Shown: positions 1-6,121 of the stretch, one piece after another
Numbering within the stretch: position 1 is the stretch's first letter
How the letters are laid out: each line of letters starts with the position of its first letter
Source: Bacteroidales bacterium Bact_23
GTDB lineage: Bacteria > Bacteroidota > Bacteroidia > Bacteroidales > Lentimicrobiaceae
Length of the DNA stretch: 6,407 bases
Direction: 5' to 3'
Assembly (NCBI GenBank): GCA_001603685.1
Contig: LUZO01000273.1
Span: 1 to 6,407, forward strand
Notes under the pieces: model-generated
The model's input: the letters and a program-made list of their open reading frames with translations, nothing else
What the model was told of the DNA's origin: nothing
Databases searched by the model: none
Translations under genes and position numbers: made by a program

Positions 1-54
1 GGTATGGATGTACTCGGCATTCCTTTCAAAGTAAATCTTTCAATTAATCACTAA
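1..54 (+). CDS. 3' end of an unrecognised upstream gene (partial)
   Basis: Frame 1 is open from the first base to a TAA at 52-54 and gives the C-terminal residues GMDVLGIPFKVNLSINH. The other two plus frames close earlier (frame 2) or in unconvincing sequence. The stop lies 18 bases before the peroxiredoxin ATG, and no terminator hairpin or consensus promoter is visible between them. If this is a real gene end, the two genes may be cotranscribed. The tail is too short to assign a family. Open reading over only 17 codons is weak evidence. Confidence 0.35.
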   Translation, partial: GMDVLGIPFKVNLSINH

Positions 55-72
55 TAAATCAACTATTTAAAA

Positions 73-720
73 ATGAATGAAGTAAAAAGTTTCCCTCTGA
101 TCGGTGACAGAATTCCCGATCTCACTGTTCAGACCACACACGGTGTAAAGAACCTCATCAATGATTACAAGGGCAAATGGCTGGTGCTTTTCAGCCATCC
201 CGCCGACTTTACTCCGGTTTGCACCACCGAATTTGTTGCTTTTGCAAAACGCAACGAGGAATTCAAAAAACTCAATGCCGAACTGCTGGGGCTTTCCATC
301 GACCAGATTTTCTCACACATCAAATGGGATGAGTGGATCGAGGAAAAGTTGAATGTGCAGATCCCCTTCCCCATTATCGCCGACTCAACCGGCAATGTTG
401 CCAGCGCAATGGGCATGATTCATCCGGGCAAGGCTTCAGATACCGTTCGCGCGGTATTCCTGATCGACCCCAGCTCAATTATCCGGATCATCCTGTTCTA
501 TCCTCAGGAAATCGGCCGCAATATGGACGAAATTCTGAGGGCTCTCAAAGCGCTGCAGGTATCGGATGCCAACAAGGTTGCCATTCCGGCAAACTGGCCC
601 AACAACGAGCTTCTCGGCGATCGCGTTATCATCCCTCCTGCAAAGGATGTTCAGACAGCAAAGAAACGCCTTGCTGAGTATGAGTGCTATGATTGGTGGT
701 TCTGCCACAAGAGCCTCTGA
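73..720 (+). CDS. Peroxiredoxin, Prx6 subfamily with C-terminal resolving-type cysteines
   Basis: This 215-residue thiol peroxidase would reduce H2O2 and organic hydroperoxides in the cytoplasm at the expense of a thiol donor. The active-site segment FTPVCTTEF holds the peroxidatic Cys at C50 with T47 and P48; the conserved active-site Arg is R126 (DTVRAVF). The AhpC/TSA thioredoxin fold covers about residues 7-140. The C-terminal Prx6-type (1-cysPrx_C) region follows, with the YPQEIGR and PANWPNNE motifs. The tail YECYDWWFC carries C205 and C211, a C-x5-C pair like the one I recall in archaeal enzymes such as Aeropyrum pernix thioredoxin peroxidase (C50, C207, C213). That points to a 2-Cys mechanism and probably a ring-shaped oligomer. 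The length is normal. The ATG at 73 has no Shine-Dalgarno but follows A/T-rich sequence, as is usual in Bacteroidota. Family assignment is firm; the electron donor is unknown. Confidence 0.95.
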   Translation: MNEVKSFPLIGDRIPDLTVQTTHGVKNLINDYKGKWLVLFSHPADFTPVCTTEFVAFAKRNEEFKKLNAELLGLSIDQIFSHIKWDEWIEEKLNVQIPFPIIADSTGNVASAMGMIHPGKASDTVRAVFLIDPSSIIRIILFYPQEIGRNMDEILRALKALQVSDANKVAIPANWPNNELLGDRVIIPPAKDVQTAKKRLAEYECYDWWFCHKSL

Positions 721-729
721 TAAGCCCTA

Positions 730-775
730 CCGGGGATGATCTACCGGCCGTTCCGGAAAGTCATCCCCGGATTTT
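730..775 (+). terminator. Intrinsic terminator of the peroxiredoxin gene
   Basis: A perfect 10-bp stem, CCGGGGATGA at 730-739 with TCATCCCCGG at 761-770, encloses a 21-base loop. The loop can form its own small CCGG/CCGG stem (744-747 with 753-756). ATTTTT follows at 771-776. The hairpin begins 9 bases after the stop codon, so it should end the peroxiredoxin transcript and uncouple it from katG. Confidence 0.85.
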
Positions 776-801
776 TACACTAAAAAACCAACCAAACCAA
801 A

Positions 802-834
802 GCCGGCAAAACCGTTAGCCGAATAACGGCCGGC
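802..834. other. Bulged inverted repeat between the peroxiredoxin terminator and katG
   Basis: CCGTTA (812-817) pairs with TAACGG (824-829) around the loop GCCGAA. An outer GCCGG (802-806) pairs with CCGGC (830-834), leaving a five-base bulge, CAAAA, on the left side. There is no T-run after it, so it is not an obvious terminator. It could be an RNA structure in the katG leader or a DNA-binding palindrome. It lies 83 bases before the preferred katG start. I found no consensus Bacteroidota promoter (no TTTG) in this gap, so the katG promoter is unassigned. Confidence 0.4.
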
Positions 835-916
835 GTCTGCTCCCGCTCATTTACTGATGATTCGGTCCAACGCTTCACCCATCATTAAAGCATCACCCCA
901 ACAATCAACAAAATTT

Positions 917-3127
917 ATGGAAAACAACCCAAAAAAGAAAAAAGAGAAGGCTTCCGGCAATGAGCTTAAGCACAGCGTCGGCGCATCGGGTATCAAAAAC
1001 CGCGACTGGTGGCCAAATCAGCTCCGGTTAAGCATTCTGCGCCAGCATTCTGAAATGTCAGACCCAATGGGCAGGGATTTTGATTACGCTAAAGAGTTTA
1101 AGTCACTAGATCTGAAAGCATTAAAGGAAGATCTCAGGAAGCTGATGACGGATTCGCAGGATTGGTGGCCCGCTGATTTCGGCCATTACGGGCCGCTCTT
1201 TATCCGTATGGCCTGGCACAGTGCCGGTACCTATCGCATTGGCGACGGGCGCGGCGGAGCCGGACGCGGACAGCAGCGTTATGCACCGCTCAACAGCTGG
1301 CCCGACAACGCCAACCTCGACAAGGCACGCAGACTGCTCTGGCCGGTAAAACAGAAATACGGACGCAAGATATCGTGGGCCGACCTGATGATCCTGGCCG
1401 GCAATGTGGCGCTTGAATCCATGGGTTTCAAAACCTTTGGATTTGGCGGCGGCCGCAGCGATGTATGGGAAGCCGATGAAGATGTGTACTGGGGTTCCGA
1501 AGCCGAATGGCTGAGCGGAAAGGAGCGTTACTCAGGAGAGCGCGACCTGGATAACCCGCTGGCAGCCGTACAGATGGGGCTGATCTATGTCAACCCGGAA
1601 GGCCCCGACGGAAACCCCGACCCGATGGCTGCTGCCAAAGACATCCGCGAAACCTTTGCCCGGATGGCCATGAACGACGAAGAGACCGTTGCCCTGATTG
1701 CAGGAGGACATACATTCGGAAAGACCCACGGTGCCGGTGATGCCGCAAATGTAGGGCCGGAACCGGAAGCCGCCGGAATCGAACAGCAGGGACTCGGATG
1801 GAAAAGTAAGTACAAATCGGGGAAAGGCGGCGACACCATTACCAGTGGCCTGGAAGTTACCTGGACAAGCACCCCCACCAAATGGACCAACAACTTTTTC
1901 TGGAACCTGTTCGGATACGACTGGGAACTGACTACCAGCCCGGCCGGCGCAAAACAGTGGAGACCCAAACACGGCGCCGGAGCCAACTCGATTCCCGATG
2001 CCCATACTCCGGGAAAAAGGCACGCCCCGGCCATGCTCACCACCGATATTGCACTGAGAACCGATCCGGAATATGAGAAAATCTCAAGACGGTTTTACGA
2101 AAACCCCGATGAATTCGCAGATGCCTTTGCCCGCGCCTGGTTCAAGCTAACCCACCGCGACATGGGGCCGCGCTCCCGTTTCCTCGGGCCCGAAGTACCT
2201 GAAGAAGAGCTGATCTGGATGGATCCCATTCCGGAAGTCAATCATCCGTTAATCGACGAAAAAGATGCGGAGAAACTGAAAGCAGCGGTCCTGAAGTCGG
2301 GACTGTCCGTTCCTGAACTGGTACTTACCGCATGGGCGTCCGCTTCTACATTCAGGGGATCAGACAAACGCGGAGGCGCCAATGGCGCACGGATCAGGCT
2401 GGAGCCCCAGAAAAACTGGACGGTGAACAATCCGCCTCAACTGGAGAAGGTGCTGAAAGCGCTGGAAAAGATTCAGGCTGAATTTAACCGCGAAGGCAAG
2501 GATGGAAAGAAGGTTTCGCTGGCCGATCTGATTGTGCTTGCCGGAAATGCCGCAGTTGAAAAGGCTGCAAAAGAGGGCGGACTGGATGTAAAGGTTCCTT
2601 TTTCACCCGGCAGAATGGATGCATCGCTTGAACAGACTGATGTTGAATCGTTCAGCGTACTGGAACCTGTAGCCGACGGATTCCGCAACTACCTGAAAGA
2701 CAAATACAGCGTCCCTACGGAGGAGCTGCTGGTTGACAAGGCTCAGTTGCTCACCCTTTCCGTACCCGAGATGACGGTACTGATTGGCGGGATGCGTGCA
2801 CTGAATGCCAACTATGACAACTCGGCACACGGCATCTTTACCGAACGGCCGGGAGTTCTGTCAAACGATTTCTTTGTAAATCTGCTTGATATGCGCACCG
2901 AATGGAAGGCTGCCTCTGACGAGGGCGAGATCTTTGAAGGATACAACCGCACCGACGGGAAACTGAAATGGACAGCTACCCGCGTTGACCTGATCTTTGG
3001 AGCAAACTCCGAACTCAGGGCTCTGGCTGAAGTGTATGCAAGTGATGATGCCAAAGAAAAGTTTGTCCGTGACTTTGTGGCCGCCTGGAGCAAAGTGATG
3101 AATCTGGACAGATTTGACCTCTTGTAA
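917..3127 (+). CDS. katG: Bifunctional catalase-peroxidase KatG
   Basis: This 736-residue heme enzyme would dismutate H2O2 and oxidise peroxidase substrates, probably in the cytoplasm as no signal peptide is seen. Numbered from the ATG at 917, the distal pocket is R97, W100 and H101 (IRMAWHSAGTY). Y224 (GLIYVNPEGP) and M250 (ARMAMND) complete the Met-Tyr-Trp adduct. The proximal triad is H265 (AGGHTFGKTHG), W316 (EVTWTSTP) and D377 (TTDIAL). The mobile Arg is R421 (RFLGP). S310 matches Ser315 of M. tuberculosis KatG. The C-terminal half, from about 430, is the usual degenerate duplicate: Ala474 and Met626 replace the distal and proximal His. The protein contains no cysteine. The same frame is open to an ATG at 857 (20 more residues), but I prefer 917. 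It follows A/T-rich DNA, and the protein from there has the usual length and reaches the conserved NRDWWPNQL block after 27 residues. The N terminus is lysine-rich (KKKKEK) and lacks the common CPF segment. Confidence 0.96.
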   Translation: MENNPKKKKEKASGNELKHSVGASGIKNRDWWPNQLRLSILRQHSEMSDPMGRDFDYAKEFKSLDLKALKEDLRKLMTDSQDWWPADFGHYGPLFIRMAWHSAGTYRIGDGRGGAGRGQQRYAPLNSWPDNANLDKARRLLWPVKQKYGRKISWADLMILAGNVALESMGFKTFGFGGGRSDVWEADEDVYWGSEAEWLSGKERYSGERDLDNPLAAVQMGLIYVNPEGPDGNPDPMAAAKDIRETFARMAMNDEETVALIAGGHTFGKTHGAGDAANVGPEPEAAGIEQQGLGWKSKYKSGKGGDTITSGLEVTWTSTPTKWTNNFFWNLFGYDWELTTSPAGAKQWRPKHGAGANSIPDAHTPGKRHAPAMLTTDIALRTDPEYEKISRRFYENPDEFADAFARAWFKLTHRDMGPRSRFLGPEVPEEELIWMDPIPEVNHPLIDEKDAEKLKAAVLKSGLSVPELVLTAWASASTFRGSDKRGGANGARIRLEPQKNWTVNNPPQLEKVLKALEKIQAEFNREGKDGKKVSLADLIVLAGNAAVEKAAKEGGLDVKVPFSPGRMDASLEQTDVESFSVLEPVADGFRNYLKDKYSVPTEELLVDKAQLLTLSVPEMTVLIGGMRALNANYDNSAHGIFTERPGVLSNDFFVNLLDMRTEWKAASDEGEIFEGYNRTDGKLKWTATRVDLIFGANSELRALAEVYASDDAKEKFVRDFVAAWSKVMNLDRFDLL

Positions 3128-3146
3128 AACAGAGAAACAATTCCGC

Positions 3147-3178
3147 GAAACGGGGGGGAGCCCCCCGTTTCCTTTTGT
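3147..3178 (+). terminator. Intrinsic terminator of katG
   Basis: GAAACGGGGGG (3147-3157) pairs perfectly with CCCCCCGTTTC (3161-3171) around a GAG loop, giving an 11-bp stem 19 bases after the katG stop. A T-rich tail, CTTTTGTTT, follows. This separates katG transcription from nfo. Confidence 0.88.
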
Positions 3179-3243
3179 TTCCGGCAAAGACAAGTGGTAA
3201 AGGGGATTTTGTTAATTTTATAGGCTGTTAAGAACCTTGACTT

Positions 3244-4089
3244 ATGAAGTATATCGGTGCTCATGTTAGTGCTGCGGGAGGGGTTGAAAATGCGCCCCTG
3301 AATGCGGCGGCCATCGGTGCAAAGGCATTTGGCCTGTTTACGAAAAATCAGCGGCAGTGGGTAGCTCCTCCCCTTTCCGAAAAAAGCATTGAACAGTTTA
3401 AGGAGAACTGTGCCCTCCACGGATATCAGCCCTGGCAGATACTTCCGCACAACAGTTATCTCACAAACCTTGGTCATGCCGAAAAGGCGGAACTGGAAAA
3501 ATCGAGAGCAGCATTTCTGGATGAGATGCAGCGCTGTGAGCAGCTTGGCCTCGACCGGCTTAACTTTCACCCAGGCAGCCACCTGAAACTGGTAACGCCT
3601 GAAGAGAGCCTCAGCATCATCGCCGAATCCATCAACCTGGCACTGGACAAGACAAACGGCGTAACCGCCGTAATTGAAAACACGGCAGGGCAAGGAACCA
3701 ATCTCGGCCATAATTTCGGGCAAATCCGCTACATCATCGACCGGATTGAGGACAAATCGAGAGTGGGAGTCTGCATCGACACCTGCCACACCTTCACCTC
3801 GGGCTACGACCTGATCACCCCCGAAGGGTATCAAGAGACCTTCAGGCTGTTCGAGGAGATCATCGGTTTCTCCTATCTTCGCGGAATCCACCTGAACGAT
3901 AGCATGAAGCCGCTGGGAAGCCGGGTCGACCGTCACGACAGCATCGGAAAAGGGCTGCTGGGAAAGGAAGTCTTCGAACGAATTATGAATGACGCACGCT
4001 TCAATAATCTGCCCATCATACTGGAAACGCCGGATGAAACCTTGTGGAAAGAGGAAATAAGCATGCTTTACGGCATGATTAAAGCGTGA
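3244..4089 (+). CDS. nfo: Endonuclease IV (AP endonuclease, Nfo)
   Basis: This 281-residue metal-dependent nuclease would cut DNA 5' to abasic sites and remove blocked 3' ends in base excision repair, including after oxidative damage. It is a single xylose-isomerase-like TIM barrel. The nine ligands of the tri-zinc centre are all present: H69 (LPHNSYL), H109 (NFHPGSH), E145 (VIENTAG), D179 and H182 (IDTCHTF), H216 (IHLNDS), D229 and H231 (RVDRHDSIGKG) and E261 (LETPDE). These are the same residue numbers I recall for the E. coli enzyme, and the length is typical of the family. The start is the ATG at 3244, giving MKYIGAHVSAAGG, the standard family N terminus, and it has no Shine-Dalgarno. The gene sits 116 bases after katG beyond a strong terminator, so it probably has its own promoter, which I could not assign with confidence. 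Its place beside two peroxide-removing enzymes fits a role in oxidative damage. Confidence 0.97.
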   Translation: MKYIGAHVSAAGGVENAPLNAAAIGAKAFGLFTKNQRQWVAPPLSEKSIEQFKENCALHGYQPWQILPHNSYLTNLGHAEKAELEKSRAAFLDEMQRCEQLGLDRLNFHPGSHLKLVTPEESLSIIAESINLALDKTNGVTAVIENTAGQGTNLGHNFGQIRYIIDRIEDKSRVGVCIDTCHTFTSGYDLITPEGYQETFRLFEEIIGFSYLRGIHLNDSMKPLGSRVDRHDSIGKGLLGKEVFERIMNDARFNNLPIILETPDETLWKEEISMLYGMIKA

Positions 4090-4163
4090 TAACCATTTTA
4101 AACCCATCGCACAACACTGAATATCAAAACATTACCAGACACTAAAATAAATATCGTCTTCAA

Positions 4164-4195
4164 TTTGACTTTAGCCCACTTATTTTGTATATTCG
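4164..4195 (+). promoter_or_regulatory. Promoter between nfo and the response regulator gene
   Basis: TTTG (4164-4167) is followed after 20 bases by TATATTCG (4188-4195). This matches the Bacteroidota -33/-7 pattern (TTTG, then TAnnTTTG) in all but one specified position. The same bases also read as a sigma-70-like TTGACT, 17 bases, TATATT. Transcription would start near 4200 and run rightward toward the response regulator gene, with a terminator-like hairpin met about 25 bases later. There is no transcript evidence. Confidence 0.5.
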
Positions 4196-4223
4196 AGGCA
4201 TATTTGCCGGTGTTGAATAAAGG

Positions 4224-4251
4224 TGCCTTTGCTCTCAAAAAAGGCATTTTT
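4224..4251 (+). terminator. Terminator-like hairpin in the nfo-response regulator gap
   Basis: TGCCTTT (4224-4230) pairs with AAAGGCA (4240-4246) around a 9-base loop and is followed at once by TTTTT (4247-4251), then GTTT. It lies 135 bases after the nfo stop and about 25 bases after the predicted start from the promoter at 4164-4195. It could end nfo transcripts, attenuate the response regulator transcript, or close a short non-coding RNA. The stem is short and A/T-containing, so its strength is uncertain. Confidence 0.5.
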
Positions 4252-4386
4252 GTTTAAAACTGTAGTTACTTTTTATTTATTTTGCAATTCATTTAAAGGA
4301 TACCTTACGGTAAACGGCAAATGAAGGAGAGAAAAGAATTAAACTGAAATAAGATTTTCCGGTAATGGCCGGGCTACATCATAGAA

Positions 4387-4794
4387 ATGAGTGAATCAAT
4401 TAATGTTTTAAACGCGGATTCGATGCCGAAGATCAGAATTCTTGTTGCCGAAGACGAGGATTCCAACTACAGGTATGTAGAGAAGTTGTTAAAAAAGGCA
4501 GGATATGATTTGCTTCGTGCAAGCAATGGATTTGAAGCAGTGGAGTACGCAAAGGTTTACGAAGATATTGATCTGATTCTGATGGATATCAAGATGCCTG
4601 TAATGAATGGTGTAGAGGCCACCCGTGAAATCAAGCTTGTTAAGCCCACCATCCCCATCATTGCAACCACGGCTTTTGCCATCCCCGGCGATCGTGAGGT
4701 ATTCCTGAAGGCCGGATGTGATGATTATATTCCCAAACCCATTAAGTCGGAAATACTTATCAACCTGATTAACAATCACCTGAAGATCGCCTGA
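4387..4794 (+). CDS. Stand-alone response regulator (single receiver domain)
   Basis: This is a 135-residue CheY-like receiver that accepts a phosphoryl group from a histidine kinase. The acidic pocket is E22 and D23 (ILVAEDEDSN), the phospho-acceptor is D67 (LILMDIKMPVMNG), the switch Thr is T95 (IIATTAFA) and the conserved Lys is K117 (DYIPKPI). The receiver fills residues 15-133, and no DNA-binding or enzymatic output domain follows. It must therefore act by protein contact or as a phosphorelay intermediate. The sequence style (AEDEDSNY, receiver ending in KPI) is like receivers fused to hybrid kinases in Bacteroidota. The ATG at 4387 has A/T-rich sequence but no Shine-Dalgarno. An in-frame ATG at 4423 (M13) just before the receiver core is an alternative start. 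The neighbouring kinase gene is convergent and makes a plausible partner, but this is inferred only from position. Confidence 0.93.
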   Translation: MSESINVLNADSMPKIRILVAEDEDSNYRYVEKLLKKAGYDLLRASNGFEAVEYAKVYEDIDLILMDIKMPVMNGVEATREIKLVKPTIPIIATTAFAIPGDREVFLKAGCDDYIPKPIKSEILINLINNHLKIA

Positions 4795-4800
4795 TCTTTT
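4783..4800 (+). terminator. Possible weak terminator overlapping the response regulator stop
   Basis: AAGATC (4783-4788) and GATCTT (4793-4798) form a 6-bp stem with loop GCCT, followed by only two further T residues. The TGA stop (4792-4794) lies across the loop and right arm. It is short, and it is the only hairpin in the space between the two convergent genes, so termination there is uncertain. Confidence 0.25.
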
Positions 4801-4818
4801 CCGCCAGATTATTAAAAC

Positions 4819-6030
4819 TCAAATATCCATTCCGGCGCCTGCATAGGCAGCAGGTTCATTTTTGCCGACTGCCAGTGATACAGGCAGGTCAACCCTGAAG
4901 GTTGTCCCGTTTTCACTATTACTTTCAAAGGTTACCTTACCTTTCAGGTATTCCGTAACAATCAGCTTGATGGAATAGGTACCGATTCCCCTGTTTTCAC
5001 CTTTGGTTGAAAACGACCTCTGGAAAATCTGCATTCTGACATCTTCAGGCATTTCACCGGGATTATTTACCCAAAAGCGGACATACTTATCGATGAACTT
5101 CACCCCGGCTTTTATAACAGAGCCTACCGGAGATGCTTCCAGTGCGTTTTTCATCAGGTTGATCAATACACGCCTGATCAGTGCCGGATCGCTTTCGAAA
5201 GGAGTGGCATGTGAGAACGGATCAATGAAGATTTTCTTATTTCCGGCAATTTTCTGATATGAGAGGTAAGCAACTGCATCGTTGAGCAACTGCACCGGCG
5301 AACATCTTTCCGGCTCTACCACCAGATTCCCGTTTTCAGCCGCTACCAGGGTGCGTTGCGAAACCAACTCCTCAAGAATTTCATTTCCCGCTTTTCTGGC
5401 CCAGGAAACCGCCATTTTAAACTCCTCCTCACTTTCGGGGTTTTCTATCGCTTCAAGCAATCCGTTCAGTCCCAGAGCGGTGTTCAGGATATCGTGAAAG
5501 AACATCTGCTCCAGCATCTGGCGCCGCTTTTTATCGCTTATATCCTTCACAACAAACATGGTAAACTGCAGGCCTTTGAAATAAAACGGGCTTGCCTTAA
5601 CCTCAAAATCAAAGTAGCTTTGCTGTGATTCGCCATTGCCCCGGCTGACAATCCGGCACTCGCGGGTTGATGAGGTTCCGGAGGTCTGGCATTCCAGAAT
5701 GGCATTCACCGCTCCGCACAATCTGCACGCTTTTGAAGTTCCGCAGCCATCGGGCGCACCTTTTACATTGATGCAATTTAAAATCTCACCGGGTCTGTGG
5801 CCGAGAATATCCTCTCCTCCGGCAGAACCGATTAAATTGAGTAATGCGTGATTGGCAAATACGGCCTGCCTGTTCTGGTCAAGAATCAGAGCAACATCTG
5901 GAATGGCCTCAGCAATCATCTCCAGCTGAATGTCCGATGCCAGCTTCCGGTAGTTTTCCCTGAGCGCCGAATCATCTGATCTGCCTGCAGGAGCAAAGAA
6001 TGTTCCCGGGTTAAAAAAGGTTTCCTCCAT
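4819..6030 (-). CDS. Soluble PAS-domain sensor histidine kinase with cysteine-rich PAS insert
   Basis: This 403-residue protein has no signal peptide or membrane segment, so it should sense a cytoplasmic cue. A PAS domain spans about 35-165. Inside it is a cysteine cluster: C86-x9-C96-x5-C102-x2-C105 (LNC, DGCGTSKACRLCGAV), with C114 and C125 further on. The dimerisation/phosphotransfer helix carries the phospho-acceptor H179 in MFFHDILNTALGL. The HATPase domain covers about 245-385, with the N box at N291/N295 (NLMKNALEAS), FQRSFSTKG at 337-344 and the G2 box RGIGTYS at 347-353. The G1 box is unusual: VNNPGEMP (321-328) stands where D-x-G-x-G is expected. I recall similar GCG..C..CGA PAS kinases with the same ATPase signature in several phyla, but know of no established signal. 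The ATG at 6030 is supported by a Shine-Dalgarno. The gene converges on the response regulator gene, a plausible partner. Confidence 0.93.
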   Translation of the reverse strand: MEETFFNPGTFFAPAGRSDDSALRENYRKLASDIQLEMIAEAIPDVALILDQNRQAVFANHALLNLIGSAGGEDILGHRPGEILNCINVKGAPDGCGTSKACRLCGAVNAILECQTSGTSSTRECRIVSRGNGESQQSYFDFEVKASPFYFKGLQFTMFVVKDISDKKRRQMLEQMFFHDILNTALGLNGLLEAIENPESEEEFKMAVSWARKAGNEILEELVSQRTLVAAENGNLVVEPERCSPVQLLNDAVAYLSYQKIAGNKKIFIDPFSHATPFESDPALIRRVLINLMKNALEASPVGSVIKAGVKFIDKYVRFWVNNPGEMPEDVRMQIFQRSFSTKGENRGIGTYSIKLIVTEYLKGKVTFESNSENGTTFRVDLPVSLAVGKNEPAAYAGAGMDI

Positions 6031-6036
6031 TTTAAA

Positions 6037-6044
6037 CTCCCTTT
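6037..6044 (-). promoter_or_regulatory. Shine-Dalgarno sequence of the histidine kinase gene
   Basis: The minus strand reads AAAGGGAG ending 6 bases before the ATG at 6030. This is a near-ideal ribosome binding site and fixes the start. It stands out because the other genes in the window have A/T-rich starts without one. Confidence 0.7.
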
Positions 6045-6054
6045 AATCATGTCT

Positions 6055-6121
6055 ATGGGTTCTGATATCTCACTTCAACTTAGTATTATTAGTCAAATCT
6101 TCAGAAAGCCACAGAACCCAT
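6055..6121. repeat. 10-bp inverted repeat in the kinase leader
   Basis: ATGGGTTCTG (6055-6064) and CAGAACCCAT (6112-6121) are perfect reverse complements 47 bases apart, upstream of the kinase gene and close to its ribosome binding site. A second inverted repeat, TTCAGAAA (6100-6107) with TTTCTGAA (6130-6137), interleaves with it, so the two stems are either alternatives or form a pseudoknot. It could be a regulatory leader structure or paired operator half-sites. Confidence 0.45.

Noticed and set aside
1532..2043. Two overlapping minus-strand ORFs of 152 and 163 codons inside katG.
   Set aside because: Both are antisense to the highly conserved heme-binding domain of KatG, have low-complexity products and no family features.
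3173..3243. TTTG-containing sequences upstream of nfo as a Bacteroidota promoter.
   Set aside because: No TAnnTTTG-like element lies at the required distance from either TTTG, so I could not support a specific promoter.
2812..4107. A 431-codon minus-strand ORF opposite the 3' end of katG and all of nfo.
   Set aside because: It runs across the katG terminator and lies antisense to two unmistakable enzymes. Its product has no recognisable domain, so it is an antisense shadow despite its length.
4213..4257. A 14-codon frame from TTG to TAA across the terminator-like hairpin, as a possible leader peptide.
   Set aside because: It has a non-ATG start, no ribosome binding site and no regulatory codon run. 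The hairpin explains the sequence better.
4321..4347. An 8-codon mini-ORF (MKERKELN) with purine-rich sequence upstream of the response regulator gene.
   Set aside because: It is too short to distinguish from chance and shows no leader-peptide signature such as a run of one amino acid.
5003..5851. Several plus-strand ORFs of 71-90 codons opposite the histidine kinase.
   Set aside because: They are antisense to the kinase domains, have no ribosome binding sites and show no motif.
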